This document shows positions 54,396-63,957 of a DNA stretch of 64,000 nt, one piece after another. The number at the start of each line of letters is the position of its first letter. The stretch's first letter is position 1. The DNA comes from an uncultured Rhodopila sp. (GTDB lineage: Bacteria > Pseudomonadota > Alphaproteobacteria > Acetobacterales > Acetobacteraceae): positions 1-64,000 of the forward strand of contig NZ_CAJATU010000086.1 of assembly GCF_903944925.1 (NCBI RefSeq). The letters run 5' to 3'. The notes under the pieces were generated by a model. That model was given only the letters and a program-made list of their open reading frames with translations. It did not search any database and was not told the DNA's origin. The position numbers were made by a program, and so were the translations under genes.

Positions 54396-55241
54396 ATGCC
54401 TGTTATCACCAAGCGGGTCATCGATACGTATGACCAGCCTTCAGCCCTTGTGACACCAGGCATCAGTGCCCGGGGAGTCGTTGTTCCGGCCGGCTCTGCC
54501 TGCGACGCGGCGGCGATAGCTGTCGCCGATGCCGACGGGCTGCTGCCCACTCATGTTGCCATCATAATGGATGGCAATGGCCGCTGGGCCAAGTCCCGCG
54601 GCCTGCCGCGTGTCGCCGGGCATCGCGAAGGTGCCAAGGCAGTCCGCCGCACGATCGAGGCCGCGATCCGTTCCGAGGTGTCCTGGCTGACCATCTATGC
54701 GTTCAGCAGCGAGAACTGGCGCCGCCCGCCTGGCGAGATCCTCGACCTGACCGGCCTGCTGCGCCGCTACCTGAAAAGCGAGATCGCCGAACTGAAAAAA
54801 GCCGGCGTCCGCCTCCGCTTCATCGGCGACCGGTCCCGCTTCGACCGCGACATCCAGGCCGATCTGGCGGCGGCGGAGAGCAATACGGAGGGCAACAGCA
54901 GGCTGAACCTGACGGTCGCTTTGTCCTATGGCGCGCGCGCCGAGATCGCCGCCGCCGCCCGGGCCGCCGCCGCTGCGGTGCGCGCCGGACGCCTGGATCC
55001 GGAGGATCTGGGGGAAGACGTCTTTCAGGGCTTTCTCGCCACCTCCGGGATGCCGGACCCCGACCTGATCATCCGCACCTCCGGCGAGCAGCGCCTGTCC
55101 AATTTCCTGCTCTGGCAGGCCGCCTACGCGGAGCTGGTTTTTCTCAACGTACTCTGGCCCGACTTCGACGAGACGCATTTCACTGCCGCGCTGGCGGAGT
55201 TTGCCCGCCGGGATCGCCGGTTTGGCACCAGCAGGGGTTGA
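54396..55241 (+). CDS. uppS: undecaprenyl diphosphate synthase
   Basis: Cis-prenyltransferase producing the C55 lipid carrier for peptidoglycan and O-antigen. Motifs are HVAIIMDGNGRWAKSRGLPR with the catalytic Asp, GHREGAKAVRRTIEAA, LTIYAFSSENWRRP, RLNLTVALSYGARAEIA and PDLIIRTSGEQRLSNFLLWQ. The encoded 281 residues exceed the usual 240-250 because of a roughly 50-residue N-terminal extension (MPVITKRVIDTYDQPSALV...). It may be real, or translation may start nearer HVAIIMDG; no ATG lies between except inside the motif. Confidence 0.96.
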   Translation: MPVITKRVIDTYDQPSALVTPGISARGVVVPAGSACDAAAIAVADADGLLPTHVAIIMDGNGRWAKSRGLPRVAGHREGAKAVRRTIEAAIRSEVSWLTIYAFSSENWRRPPGEILDLTGLLRRYLKSEIAELKKAGVRLRFIGDRSRFDRDIQADLAAAESNTEGNSRLNLTVALSYGARAEIAAAARAAAAAVRAGRLDPEDLGEDVFQGFLATSGMPDPDLIIRTSGEQRLSNFLLWQAAYAELVFLNVLWPDFDETHFTAALAEFARRDRRFGTSRG

Positions 55242-55275
55242 GACGACGTCCAACACATTAATCAAGAGGCCGCCA

Positions 55276-56145
55276 ATGCCCGATTTTGCCGCCCCGATGG
55301 AGATAAAGACCTTGCCCAGTCCAGCCAAGGCGCGCCCGTCGGCGCGCTGGGGCGACCTCCGGCTGCGGATTGTCTCCGCGGCGGTTCTGGGGCCTTTGGC
55401 TCTGGCGTGTATCTGGTTCGGCGGCCTCGCCTTCGCCGGACTGGTCGCGGTGATTTCCGCCGGCATGGCGTTCGAATGGTTGCAGCTCTGCGAAAAGCGG
55501 GTTCGCCTTGACGCGGCATTGGTTTTTGCTGCCCTGCCTGCCGCCGTTGTCCTGACCGCGCTTGGTTTGGCGGGTGCCGCACTGCTGCTGTTGGCGGTCG
55601 CGACGCTCGCCCTGGCCGTCCAGTCCCGCGGCATCGCCCTGGACAGGCCGATGGCGTTCGGCATTCCTTATCTTGGCATCGGCTCGATTGCCCTGGTCTG
55701 GCTGCGGCAGATTCCTGCGACTGGCCGCAGCGATGTCATCGTGCTGCTGCTGCTGGTATGGGCCAGCGATATCGGCGCTTACCTGCTGGGCCGCGCCATC
55801 GGCGGCCCCAAGCTCGCGCCGTCGATTTCGCCCGGCAAGACCTGGTCCGGCGCCATCGGAGGCCTCGGCGCGGCCGTGGCAGTCGGGTTCATCGCCTCGG
55901 CGACGCTCAGCCACGGGCTGTCGCCGGTGCGCGCGGTGTGCTTCGCCGCGCTGATAAGCTGCGTCAGCCAGGCTGGCGACCTGTTCGAAAGCCAACTGAA
56001 GCGGCATTTCGGCGTCAAGGACTCCGGCTGGCTGGTGCCGGGCCATGGCGGCCTGCTGGATCGCCTGGATGCCCTGCTGTTCGCCGCCCCGGTTGCCGGG
56101 GTACTGGCGCTGATCCTCGGACGTGGAGTAATCATTTGGCAATGA
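55276..56145 (+). CDS. cdsA: phosphatidate cytidylyltransferase (CDP-diacylglycerol synthase)
   Basis: Integral membrane enzyme of 289 residues making CDP-diacylglycerol from phosphatidic acid and CTP. About seven to eight hydrophobic helices are predicted. The CDP-DAG synthase signature is complete near the C-terminus: SQLKRHFGVKDSGWLVPGHG, then GLLDRLDALLFA. The preceding ASDIGAYLLGRAIGGPKLAP and SPGKTWSGAIGGL segments are also typical. ATG 55276 (MPDFAAP) is preferred; the frame extends upstream only over uppS. Its stop overlaps the dxr start (ATGA). Confidence 0.96.
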   Translation: MPDFAAPMEIKTLPSPAKARPSARWGDLRLRIVSAAVLGPLALACIWFGGLAFAGLVAVISAGMAFEWLQLCEKRVRLDAALVFAALPAAVVLTALGLAGAALLLLAVATLALAVQSRGIALDRPMAFGIPYLGIGSIALVWLRQIPATGRSDVIVLLLLVWASDIGAYLLGRAIGGPKLAPSISPGKTWSGAIGGLGAAVAVGFIASATLSHGLSPVRAVCFAALISCVSQAGDLFESQLKRHFGVKDSGWLVPGHGGLLDRLDALLFAAPVAGVLALILGRGVIIWQ

Positions 56146-57338
56146 GCACTCCAACGCCCTCCCTCGCCCATCCCGAGGCGCCCCGCACCATCACGGTCCT
56201 AGGCAGTACCGGCAGCATCGGTACCCAAACAATCGAGCTTCTGGAGGCCGAACCCGAGCGCTTCAAGGTGCGCGCCCTGGTCGCCGGCCGGAAGGCCGCG
56301 TTGCTGGCGCAGCAGGCGATCGCGCTGCGCGCCGAGTTCGCCGTGGTGGCCGATACCGGGTCCTATGGCGAACTGCGTGACGCGCTCGCCGGAACCGGGA
56401 TCGAAGCTGCGGCCGGGACGCAAGCGGTCGTTCACGCCGCCTCGCTGGAGGCGGACTGGACGATGGCGGCCATTACCGGGGCAGCCGGCCTGGCGTCCAC
56501 GCTGGCGGCGATCAAACGCGGCGCCTCCGTCGGGCTCGCCAATAAGGAAGCGCTGGTATGCGCGGGCGATGTCATGCTGCGCGCGGTGAAGCAAGCCGGG
56601 GCGACGCTGCTGCCGGTCGATTCCGAACATAACGCCATTTTCCAGTCGATGGCCGATGGCAATCGCGGCGCAGTGGAAAAAATCATCCTGACCGCCTCGG
56701 GCGGTCCGTTCCGCACTTTCAGCCTGGAGCAGATGGCCCGCGTCACGCCCGAAGCGGCGTTGCGCCATCCGGTCTGGTCGATGGGTGCGAAGATCAGCAT
56801 CGATTCCGCCACGATGATGAACAAGGGACTGGAGGTGATCGAAGCCGCCCGCCTGTTCAGCCTGGATGAGTCCCTGATCGAGGTGCTGATCCATCCGCAG
56901 TCGGTGATTCACGGCATGGTCTACTATCAGGACGGTTCCGTCCTGGCGCAACTCGGCTCGCCCGACATGCGCATTCCGATCGCCCATACCCTCGCCTGGC
57001 CGCGCCGCATGGCAACTGCGTCGCGCCGTCTTGATTTGGCCGCCGTCAGCCGGCTCGAGTTTTCAGCGCCCGACCTCGAGCGTTTCCCTGCGTTGCGGCT
57101 GGCACGCGAAGCATTGCAGGCGGGTGGCGGAACCCCCACTATTTTGAACGCGGCCAACGAAATCGCGGTCGAGGCGTTTCTGCAAGGACGGATCGGCTTC
57201 CTGGACATCGCCGGGACTGTCGGCCGGGTGCTGGATCGCCTTGGGACACCGAAAGCTGATTCGCTGGATGATGTGATCATGCTGGATGATTTGGCCCGTC
57301 AGACCACCCGTAGCCTGATGCCTGCCGAGGCCGCTTGA
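56142..57338 (+). CDS. dxr: 1-deoxy-D-xylulose 5-phosphate reductoisomerase
   Basis: Enzyme of 398 residues, NADPH-dependent second step of the MEP isoprenoid pathway. It has the nucleotide-binding loop VLGSTGSIGTQTIEL, VGLANKEALVCAGD, LLPVDSEHNAIFQ, LTASGGPFRTF, the metal/substrate loop KISIDSATMMNKGLEVIEAA, and IHPQSVIHGMVYYQDGS. It feeds isoprenoid precursors to the upstream uppS gene product. The start overlaps the cdsA stop. Confidence 0.97.
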   Translation: MSTPTPSLAHPEAPRTITVLGSTGSIGTQTIELLEAEPERFKVRALVAGRKAALLAQQAIALRAEFAVVADTGSYGELRDALAGTGIEAAAGTQAVVHAASLEADWTMAAITGAAGLASTLAAIKRGASVGLANKEALVCAGDVMLRAVKQAGATLLPVDSEHNAIFQSMADGNRGAVEKIILTASGGPFRTFSLEQMARVTPEAALRHPVWSMGAKISIDSATMMNKGLEVIEAARLFSLDESLIEVLIHPQSVIHGMVYYQDGSVLAQLGSPDMRIPIAHTLAWPRRMATASRRLDLAAVSRLEFSAPDLERFPALRLAREALQAGGGTPTILNAANEIAVEAFLQGRIGFLDIAGTVGRVLDRLGTPKADSLDDVIMLDDLARQTTRSLMPAEAA

Positions 57339-57368
57339 GGCCCTTTTCTTGAACGGAATTCAATCAGC

Positions 57369-58481
57369 GTGCTGAGCATCATTCTTGGTTTTTTCCGCAG
57401 TACCTGGGCTTTCATCGTCGTGCTCGGCGTGCTCGTGTTCGTCCACGAATTCGGGCATTACCTCGCTGCGCGCTGGCGCGGTGTCAGGGTGGATGTGTTC
57501 TCCATCGGCTTCGGGCGGTCGATAACGTCCTGGACCGACAAGGCCGGAACGGTCTGGAAGCTGGCCTGGATTCCGCTGGGCGGCTACGTCAAGCTGCACG
57601 GGCAGGAGCGTCCGCAGGATGTCGCCGACGATGTCAGGGCGTCCTGGATGCCGGGCCAGACGTTTCATGATAAATCGGTTCTTTCGCGCGCGATCGTTGT
57701 CGCCGCTGGTCCGATCGCGAACTTCCTGCTCGCGATCGTGCTGTTTGCCGGCCTCTACATTTTTGTCGGTCAGCCGGTCACCTTGCCGGTCGTTGGCTCC
57801 GTGGTGCCTGACGGTGCCGCCGCGCGCGCCGGCCTTATCGCTAACGACCGGGTCATTGCCATCGGCGATGAGCCGATCAACACGTTTGAGGATTTGCAAC
57901 GGATCGTTTCCACACATCCGGGCCAGACCCTTGCGATGACAATCCAGCGCGATGGCGCCGATCGGCGGATCGATGTGACGCCTGAGTCGCATGCGTCGGG
58001 AATAAATCGTGTCGGCTTGCTGGGCGTTCGCGGCGGCTTGACCGAATACCGGCATGTCAGCGTCCCGGCGGCGCTATGGGGCGGTGTGCGGCAGACCTGG
58101 GTGATCACCAGCGAAACCTTCAAGGGCGTTGCTCAGATGATCAGCGGTGCCCGCGGCACGGAGGAACTGGGCGGCCCGCTGCGGATCGCGCAGCTTTCCG
58201 GGCAGGTGGCGCAGCTTGGTGTCGCCAGTCTTATTTCATTCATCGCCATGCTGTCTGTGAATCTCGGGCTGATCAATCTGTTTCCGATCCCGGTGCTCGA
58301 TGGTGGCCATCTGCTGTTCTATCTGGCCGAGGCGCTGCGCGGACGGCCGCTGCCGGCGCGGGCGCAGGAATACGGGTTTCGCGCAGGTCTGGCGGTGCTG
58401 GCGTGCCTGTTTGTTTTCGCTACCTGGAACGACCTGACCCAGATTGGCTTGTTCCGCTGGGTCGCCGGTTTGGTAGGCTGA
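57369..58481 (+). CDS. rseP: site-2 metalloprotease RseP
   Basis: Intramembrane zinc protease of 370 residues. The HEXXH motif lies at residues 26-30 in VFVHEFGHYLAARW and the third ligand region is FPIPVLDGGHLLFYLAE near residue 300. One PDZ domain (TLPVVGSVVPDGAAARAGLI to about residue 200) lies between the helices, while E. coli RseP has two; a single PDZ is common in this shorter group. It cleaves anti-sigma factors after a first cut and removes signal peptides. The start is GTG 57369, 30 bp after dxr. Confidence 0.96.
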   Translation: MLSIILGFFRSTWAFIVVLGVLVFVHEFGHYLAARWRGVRVDVFSIGFGRSITSWTDKAGTVWKLAWIPLGGYVKLHGQERPQDVADDVRASWMPGQTFHDKSVLSRAIVVAAGPIANFLLAIVLFAGLYIFVGQPVTLPVVGSVVPDGAAARAGLIANDRVIAIGDEPINTFEDLQRIVSTHPGQTLAMTIQRDGADRRIDVTPESHASGINRVGLLGVRGGLTEYRHVSVPAALWGGVRQTWVITSETFKGVAQMISGARGTEELGGPLRIAQLSGQVAQLGVASLISFIAMLSVNLGLINLFPIPVLDGGHLLFYLAEALRGRPLPARAQEYGFRAGLAVLACLFVFATWNDLTQIGLFRWVAGLVG

Positions 58482-58863
58482 TGTAATATCCGGCCACCCG
58501 TCATGGTCCGGCCAGGCCAGGCCAGGCCGTGACGGGTCGGAGGTTATTGAGGCAACTCGCCCATAACATGGCCAGCACGATCCGTCGGCGAACCGTCGCC
58601 TCGGCTCCACCACCGGCTATTATTCCCGAGTCGCGGCACCGATTCGCCGGCGGCATCGACGGATTCCCTCCGGCCCGCCTCCGCACTGAAAAATCCTCTC
58701 GACAAATCAGAGGTTTATACAAACTTCGACGGAGCGCGCGTTTGCGAGAGCGGCTACTAGCATCGGTGACAAGCGGTCGCTATGGTGCGCCGCGTTCGCG
58801 TCGCGCCATCCGCTGGAAACTTGCCCAGCCCGAGTGCGCCATTGGGGGGCCAGCCTGTTGTTG
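58482..58863. other. rseP-bamA intergenic region
   Basis: About 380 bp with no credible gene. A hairpin ACCCGTCA (58496-58503) / TGACGGGT (58530-58537), enclosing a 5-bp GGCCA tandem run, follows rseP and could terminate it; its left arm CGTCATGGTCCGGCC resembles the outer arm of the intergenic repeat family. The bamA promoter is probably to the right, in the less GC-rich part near 58690-58760. Confidence 0.45.
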
Positions 58864-61248
58864 ATGTTTCGTCGTGCTGTGCGGTCTTTCGCCGCCTGCC
58901 TGATGCCGTTGCTGGTCGTTGCAACCGCCTTCGCCCAAAGCCCGTCGCCAGCAGGATCAAGGCCGGTTCGCCACGCTCCCGCGCGGCTTGCTCCGGCCCG
59001 GGCGATCGGTGTTATCGAATCGATCAAGATCGAGGGCAACCAGCGGATCGAGGACGGAACCATCCGCTCCTATCTGCTGGTGCAGCCTGGAGACGGATTT
59101 GATCCCGACCGGCTGGATCGTAGCCTGAAGACCCTTTACGCCACCGGTTTGTTCGAGGATGTTCGCCTGAACCGCTCTGGCGACGTGTTGGTCGTGCACG
59201 TAGTGGAAAACCCGATCGTCAATCGCGTCGCGTTCGAGGGCAACCATAAGCTCAGCGACGAACAGCTCAAGACAGCCATTCAGCTTCGTCCCCGCGCCGT
59301 CTTCACCCCCGCCCTGGCCGAAGCCGATCGGCAGACGATTTTGGATGGATATGCCAAGAAAGGATATTACGACGCGACCGTCGATCCGAAGATAATCCAC
59401 CAGGACCAGAACCGGGTGGATGTGGTGTTCCAGATCAACGACGGCTCCGCCACGCTGATCAGCAAGATCGTCATCAACGGCAACAAGGCCTTCAGCGAAA
59501 GCCGCCTGGCCGAGGTGATCAACAGCCGCGAATCGCGTTGGTGGCGCTTCCTGTCGACGTCGGATCAATACGACCCCGAACGCCTCGCCTATGACCGCGA
59601 GTTGCTGCGCCGGTTCTATCTGAAGAACGGCTATGCCGACATCCAGATCGTCGATGCCAGTGCCGAGCTGTCACCTGACCGCAAGGGCTTCTTCCTTTCC
59701 TTCACCGTCAACGAGGGCGAGCGTTACAAGGTCGGCAAGGTCACGATCAACTCGACCCTGCGCAATCTCAGCGGCACGGACCTTCAGCCGATACTGCAAT
59801 TGCACGAGGGCGATTGGTACGATGGCGATGCCGTCGGCCGCACCGCCGACATGATCGAAGAGGCGGTGCACAACCGCGGCTATGCATTCGTGGAGGTCAA
59901 GCCACGGATCAACAAAGATAATGTGAAGCACATCATCGATCTGATGTTCGACGTGGGCGAAGGCCCCCGGGTCTATGTCGAGCGCATCGACATCGTCGGC
60001 AACACTCGTACCCAGGACAAGGTTATCCGCCGCGAGTTCCGGCTGGCCGAAGGCGATCCGTACAGCGCCGAGGCCGTCCGCCAGACCAAAACCCGCCTGA
60101 CCGACCTCCAGTACTTCCAATCGGTCGATATCGCCACGAACCCCGGTTCGGCGCCGGACAAAGCGATTCTGGCAACGAGTATCGCGGAAAAGGCGACCGG
60201 CGAACTCAGCTTCGGTGGCGGCTATTCGACCGACGCGGGCGCCCTGGTCGATGTCGGTCTGGCCGAGCGCAACCTTATCGGCACCGGTATCAACGCCAGC
60301 ATCAACGGCGTGCTCGCGCAGCGGCGCAGTTCGATCAACTCGTCCATCACGGACCCGTATTTCCTCGACCGCAACCTGGTTGGCGGCGTGGACATCTTCT
60401 ACATCCAGACCAACTATCTCGGCACCGAGCCGTATGATGAAAGCCGGGCGGGCTTCGCGCTTCGCCTCGGCTACGACTTCAATGAGCACCTGCGGCAAAC
60501 CTGGAGCTACTCGCTGGTCAATCGTGACGTTTACAACGTCGCGGCCGGCGCCAGCCCGTATATCATCAACGAGGCTGGTTGGACCCTGCTGTCCCAGGTC
60601 AGCCAGATCATCACCCTGGATTATCGTGACAGCCGGATTCAGCCGCATTCCGGCTACGTCATCGAACTTGGCAACGACTATGCGGGCCTCGGCGGCGACG
60701 TCGACTTCATCCGCACCAACGTCAACGCGGCCTACTACATCCCGCTGGAGCGGCAGTTCGGCAATCCGGACTGGGGCATCAAGCTCGGCGGCAGCTTCGG
60801 CTACCTCGACCTGCTGCCCGGCGGCCGCGAGGAAATCATCGACCGGTTCTTCCTCGGCGGCGATAACCTGCGCGGCTTCCAGACCGGCGGCGCCGGGCCG
60901 CACGATCAATCCTCCGGCGATCCCGTCGGCGGACGCTTGCTGTGGACGCAGACCACGGAACTGCGCTTCCCGCTGCCCGTTTCCCCCGATCTGGGATTAA
61001 GCGGGCGGGTCTTCGTCGATGTCGGCGGCCTGACGCAGGCATCATTCAGAAACGGCGGCGGCTGCACATCGACCAACGGCCAGAGCTGCGTCATTGAGCA
61101 GTCAGCCACACCACGCGTCGGCGCAGGTGTGGGCATCTCCTGGCGCACGGCATTTGGCTTGATAAATGTTGACCTGGCACCGTTTGTATACAAACAGCCG
61201 GGTGACCAGACACAAATCTTCCGGTTTGGCTTCGGCACGAGGTTCTAG
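58864..61248 (+). CDS. bamA: outer membrane protein assembly factor BamA
   Basis: Protein of 794 residues. A signal peptide (FAACLMPLLVVATAFAQ) is followed by five POTRA repeats (first: AIGVIESIKIEGNQRIEDGT; last: GPRVYVERIDIVGNTRTQDK), then the 16-strand barrel from about residue 440 (GELSFGGGYSTDAGALVDVG). The conserved loop 6 VRGF-type motif appears as NLRGFQTGGAGP. The C-terminal strand IFRFGFGTRF ends in Phe. It inserts beta-barrel proteins into the outer membrane. ATG 58864 is chosen; GTG 58834 would add 10 residues. Confidence 0.97.
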   Translation: MFRRAVRSFAACLMPLLVVATAFAQSPSPAGSRPVRHAPARLAPARAIGVIESIKIEGNQRIEDGTIRSYLLVQPGDGFDPDRLDRSLKTLYATGLFEDVRLNRSGDVLVVHVVENPIVNRVAFEGNHKLSDEQLKTAIQLRPRAVFTPALAEADRQTILDGYAKKGYYDATVDPKIIHQDQNRVDVVFQINDGSATLISKIVINGNKAFSESRLAEVINSRESRWWRFLSTSDQYDPERLAYDRELLRRFYLKNGYADIQIVDASAELSPDRKGFFLSFTVNEGERYKVGKVTINSTLRNLSGTDLQPILQLHEGDWYDGDAVGRTADMIEEAVHNRGYAFVEVKPRINKDNVKHIIDLMFDVGEGPRVYVERIDIVGNTRTQDKVIRREFRLAEGDPYSAEAVRQTKTRLTDLQYFQSVDIATNPGSAPDKAILATSIAEKATGELSFGGGYSTDAGALVDVGLAERNLIGTGINASINGVLAQRRSSINSSITDPYFLDRNLVGGVDIFYIQTNYLGTEPYDESRAGFALRLGYDFNEHLRQTWSYSLVNRDVYNVAAGASPYIINEAGWTLLSQVSQIITLDYRDSRIQPHSGYVIELGNDYAGLGGDVDFIRTNVNAAYYIPLERQFGNPDWGIKLGGSFGYLDLLPGGREEIIDRFFLGGDNLRGFQTGGAGPHDQSSGDPVGGRLLWTQTTELRFPLPVSPDLGLSGRVFVDVGGLTQASFRNGGGCTSTNGQSCVIEQSATPRVGAGVGISWRTAFGLINVDLAPFVYKQPGDQTQIFRFGFGTRF

Positions 61249-62114
61249 TGAATAATCGACGTATCCTTGCTTCCAGCGCGGCAATCGCGCTGGCGCTGCT
61301 TCTGCAACCCGCGCCGGGAAACGCCCAGCAGGCGCCAGGCGGCGAGTGGTTCGTGCCCGGACAGGCGCGTCCCGCCGCCCCGAGTGCGCCGGCCCGTCCC
61401 GCCGCCGCGCCCCGCGCGGCCGGCCCGGGGCTGGCTCCCGGCGCAATGGCCTTGCCGGGCGATGCCGGCGCCGAACCGGGCGCCGCGCCACAGCTCCAGG
61501 TCCAGCTTCCGCCGGCGCCCGAAATCCCGCCGATTCCCAAAGGTCCGGCGACGCCGGCCGCGATCGTCGGAATCCTGTCCGTGCCGGACGTCCTGCGCGT
61601 CTCCACCGCTTACCAGGCGGCCTATAAGGAACTCAACGCACGCGCCCAGAAGCTCAATGAGGATGCCCAGAAGGAGCAAGCCGCATTGCGGGAACTGAGC
61701 CAGACTTTCGCGAATGAGCGCGCCAAGCTGCCGCCCGAAAAGATCCGCGACAAGGAGCGTGAGATAACCGATCGTGTGACCGAGGCGCAGCGCAAGTTCG
61801 GCGAACGCAATCGCATCATCCAGGAGGCCAACCAGTATGTGACGGCGCAGGTCAACCGGACGATGGAGCAGGCGGCGCAGCAGGTCGCCCTGTCGCGCGG
61901 CATCAACCTGGTGCTCAACCGCTCCCAGATACTCGGCACGACCGCGGACTTCGACCTGACCCCGGCGGTCGCCGACGTGCTGAACAAGGCGCTGCCCTCG
62001 GTGGTCGTCCCGCCCGACGGCGTTTCGCCGTTATCGATGGCGCCTCCGGCGACCGCGCCGGCCGCACCGCCCGCGGCCACCGCTGCGGCTGCCAAGCCGG
62101 CGCAGAAGAAGTAG
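61248..62114 (+). CDS. OmpH/Skp-family periplasmic chaperone, extended
   Basis: Protein of 288 residues. A signal peptide (ASSAAIALALLLQPAPGNAQ) is followed by an unusual 90-residue Pro/Ala/Gly-rich stretch. The Skp/OmpH domain then begins with AAIVGILSVPDVLRVSTAYQ and has long helical arms (AQKLNEDAQKEQAALRELSQ; EREITDRVTEAQRKFGERNR), closing with INLVLNRSQILGTTADFDLT. A second Pro/Ala tail ends in AAAAKPAQKK. It chaperones unfolded outer-membrane proteins to BamA. The family is normally about 160-200 residues, so both low-complexity ends are extra. The GTG start shares a base with the bamA stop. Confidence 0.9.
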   Translation: MNNRRILASSAAIALALLLQPAPGNAQQAPGGEWFVPGQARPAAPSAPARPAAAPRAAGPGLAPGAMALPGDAGAEPGAAPQLQVQLPPAPEIPPIPKGPATPAAIVGILSVPDVLRVSTAYQAAYKELNARAQKLNEDAQKEQAALRELSQTFANERAKLPPEKIRDKEREITDRVTEAQRKFGERNRIIQEANQYVTAQVNRTMEQAAQQVALSRGINLVLNRSQILGTTADFDLTPAVADVLNKALPSVVVPPDGVSPLSMAPPATAPAAPPAATAAAAKPAQKK

Positions 62115-62117
62115 CCG

Positions 62118-63203
62118 ATGCTGCCCGGCGAGGACCGCTCGGCACTGGCGGGCGATCCCCGCTTCTTTTCGCGCGCCGGGCCGCATAGCCTGGCGGCGGT
62201 GGTCGATGCGGCCGGGGCCGAGGCCCCGCCGCGCCGGCTGATGCTGCACCGGGTGGCGCCGCTGGCCACGGCGACGCCGGAAGACGTCGGTTTCTGCCTC
62301 AACAATCGCAAGAACCTGGGCGATCTTCGGGCCACCAGGGCAGCGGCGGTGATCGTGCACCCGGACATGCAGGATGCCGTGCCCGAAACGGCCGTGGCGA
62401 TCGTCTCGGACGATCCGTTGGTGGCTTGGTCGAAGGTGGCCGCGCTGTTCCATCCATTGCCTCCGCCGGTCGCCGGCATCCATTCCTCCGCCGTCGTTGC
62501 CGCCTCGGCGCGCATCGACCCGACGGCTGAGATCGGCCCGCTGGCTGTGATCGGGGAGAGAGCGGTCATCGGCGCCCGCGGACGCATAGCCGCCCTTGCG
62601 GTCGTCGGCGACGGCGTGGTCATCGGCCGCGAGGTCCGCATCGGCTCGCATGCTTCCGTCTCCCACGCGCTGATCGGAGATCGCGTCTACATCTATCCCG
62701 GCGCCCGGATCGGACAGGACGGTTTCGGCTTCGCCATCACGCCGGAGGGCTTCCACAGCGTGCCGCAGCTTGGCCGCGTGGTCATTGGGAACGACGTCGA
62801 AATCGGCGCCAACACGACGATCGACCGCGGCACCTTGGACGACACGGTCATCGGCGCAGGCACCCGGATCGACAATCTGGTGCAGATCGGACACAACGTT
62901 CGCATCGGCCGGGCCTGTGTGCTTTGCGCCCAGGTAGGCATATCGGGTTCGGCCGTGCTGGAGGACCAGGTCGTGGCAGCGGGGCAGGCAGGCTTCGCCG
63001 ATCATCTCCGCATCGGCGCCGGCTCGCGCATCGGCGCCCAGTCCGGCGTGATGACGGATCTGCCGTCGCGGTCGGAGGTCGTCGGTTCGCCGGCCCAGCC
63101 AGTCAAGGCCTTCTTCAGGGAAGTCGCGGCCATCCGGCGCTGGGTTCGGTCGGGCGGCCCGAAAGCCGAAGCCAAAGAGCAAACAAACCCGGATACGGAT
63201 TGA
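62118..63203 (+). CDS. lpxD: UDP-3-O-(3-hydroxyacyl)glucosamine N-acyltransferase
   Basis: Enzyme of 361 residues for the third step of lipid A synthesis, adding the second 3-hydroxyacyl chain. The N-terminal uridine-binding domain ([20 protein letters not shown]-type, here [12 protein letters not shown]) is followed by a left-handed beta-helix of hexapeptide repeats ([20 protein letters not shown] and onwards), including the catalytic His region [20 protein letters not shown]. The C-terminal helix follows [19 protein letters not shown]. It follows the Skp-like gene by 3 bp. Confidence 0.97.
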   Translation: MLPGEDRSALAGDPRFFSRAGPHSLAAVVDAAGAEAPPRRLMLHRVAPLATATPEDVGFCLNNRKNLGDLRATRAAAVIVHPDMQDAVPETAVAIVSDDPLVAWSKVAALFHPLPPPVAGIHSSAVVAASARIDPTAEIGPLAVIGERAVIGARGRIAALAVVGDGVVIGREVRIGSHASVSHALIGDRVYIYPGARIGQDGFGFAITPEGFHSVPQLGRVVIGNDVEIGANTTIDRGTLDDTVIGAGTRIDNLVQIGHNVRIGRACVLCAQVGISGSAVLEDQVVAAGQAGFADHLRIGAGSRIGAQSGVMTDLPSRSEVVGSPAQPVKAFFREVAAIRRWVRSGGPKAEAKEQTNPDTD

Positions 63204-63208
63204 CCATC

Positions 63209-63718
63209 ATGGACACGCCTGTAGAGCCAACCGCCGGTTCCCCGCCCGCCGCTGAGGCCCGGACGGTCGAGCTGATCGATATCCAGCGGATCATGCACGA
63301 TATCCCGCACCGCTATCCGTTCCTGATGCTGGACCGAGTGGTCGATGTCGTGCTGAACACCTCGGCCGTCGGGATAAAGAACGTCTCGGTGAACGAGCCG
63401 TTCTTCGCCGGGCATTTTCCCAACCATCCGGTCATGCCGGGGGTGCTGATCATCGAAAGCATGGCGCAGACTGCCGGGGTCCTGGTGGTCGAGACGCTGG
63501 GTGGCGATGCCGCCGGCAGGGTGGTCTATTTTATGTCGATCGAGAACGCGAAGTTCCGCCGCCCCGTGGTTCCGGGCGACCAGTTGCGGGTCCACGTAGT
63601 GAAGGAGCGGAACCGCGGCAATGTGTGGAAGTTCAACGGCGTGGCGAAGGTCGATGGGGTGGTGGTCGCCGAGGCTACCTACGCCGCGATGATCATGGAG
63701 CGCGCCGCGCCGGTTTGA
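63209..63718 (+). CDS. fabZ: 3-hydroxyacyl-[acyl-carrier-protein] dehydratase FabZ
   Basis: Hot-dog fold enzyme of 169 residues dehydrating 3-hydroxyacyl-ACP in fatty-acid elongation, competing with lipid A synthesis for 3-hydroxyacyl-ACP. Motifs are [40 protein letters not shown] with the catalytic His, and [15 protein letters not shown] with the catalytic Glu. The ATG 63209 lies 5 bp after the lpxD stop. In most relatives lpxA follows directly; here it does not within the next 240 bp. Confidence 0.97.
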   Translation: MDTPVEPTAGSPPAAEARTVELIDIQRIMHDIPHRYPFLMLDRVVDVVLNTSAVGIKNVSVNEPFFAGHFPNHPVMPGVLIIESMAQTAGVLVVETLGGDAAGRVVYFMSIENAKFRRPVVPGDQLRVHVVKERNRGNVWKFNGVAKVDGVVVAEATYAAMIMERAAPV

Positions 63719-63730
63719 GACGGCGCGGCG
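63703..63730. terminator. hairpin overlapping the fabZ stop
   Basis: Perfect 10-bp stem CGCCGCGCCG (63703-63712) / CGGCGCGGCG (63721-63730) with an 8-base loop GTTTGAGA that contains the fabZ stop codon. There is no T tract. It may stop or attenuate transcription at the end of the cluster. Confidence 0.5.
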
Positions 63731-63957
63731 GCCACGCGGCGGCTTTCACTTCACCGTCATGGCCGGGTTCCGGCAGCTCCGCCCGGTCTCGTTGCCTCAC
63801 GCTGCCTTAGTAACGCCAAAATGCCAGACGAAACAGAGCGTTACAGCCAACGGTCGGATACATCTGGCAACAATGATTGAATTGGTGATGAAAGCCAACA
63901 GTCCATACTCCAGCCTGGATTCGATTCTGGCATCTGCCGTCTAGGAATGGAAAACGC

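Noticed and set aside
57369-58481. RseP lacking its second PDZ domain
   Set aside because: A single PDZ and a length near 370 residues are common in non-enteric homologues, so this is not a truncation.
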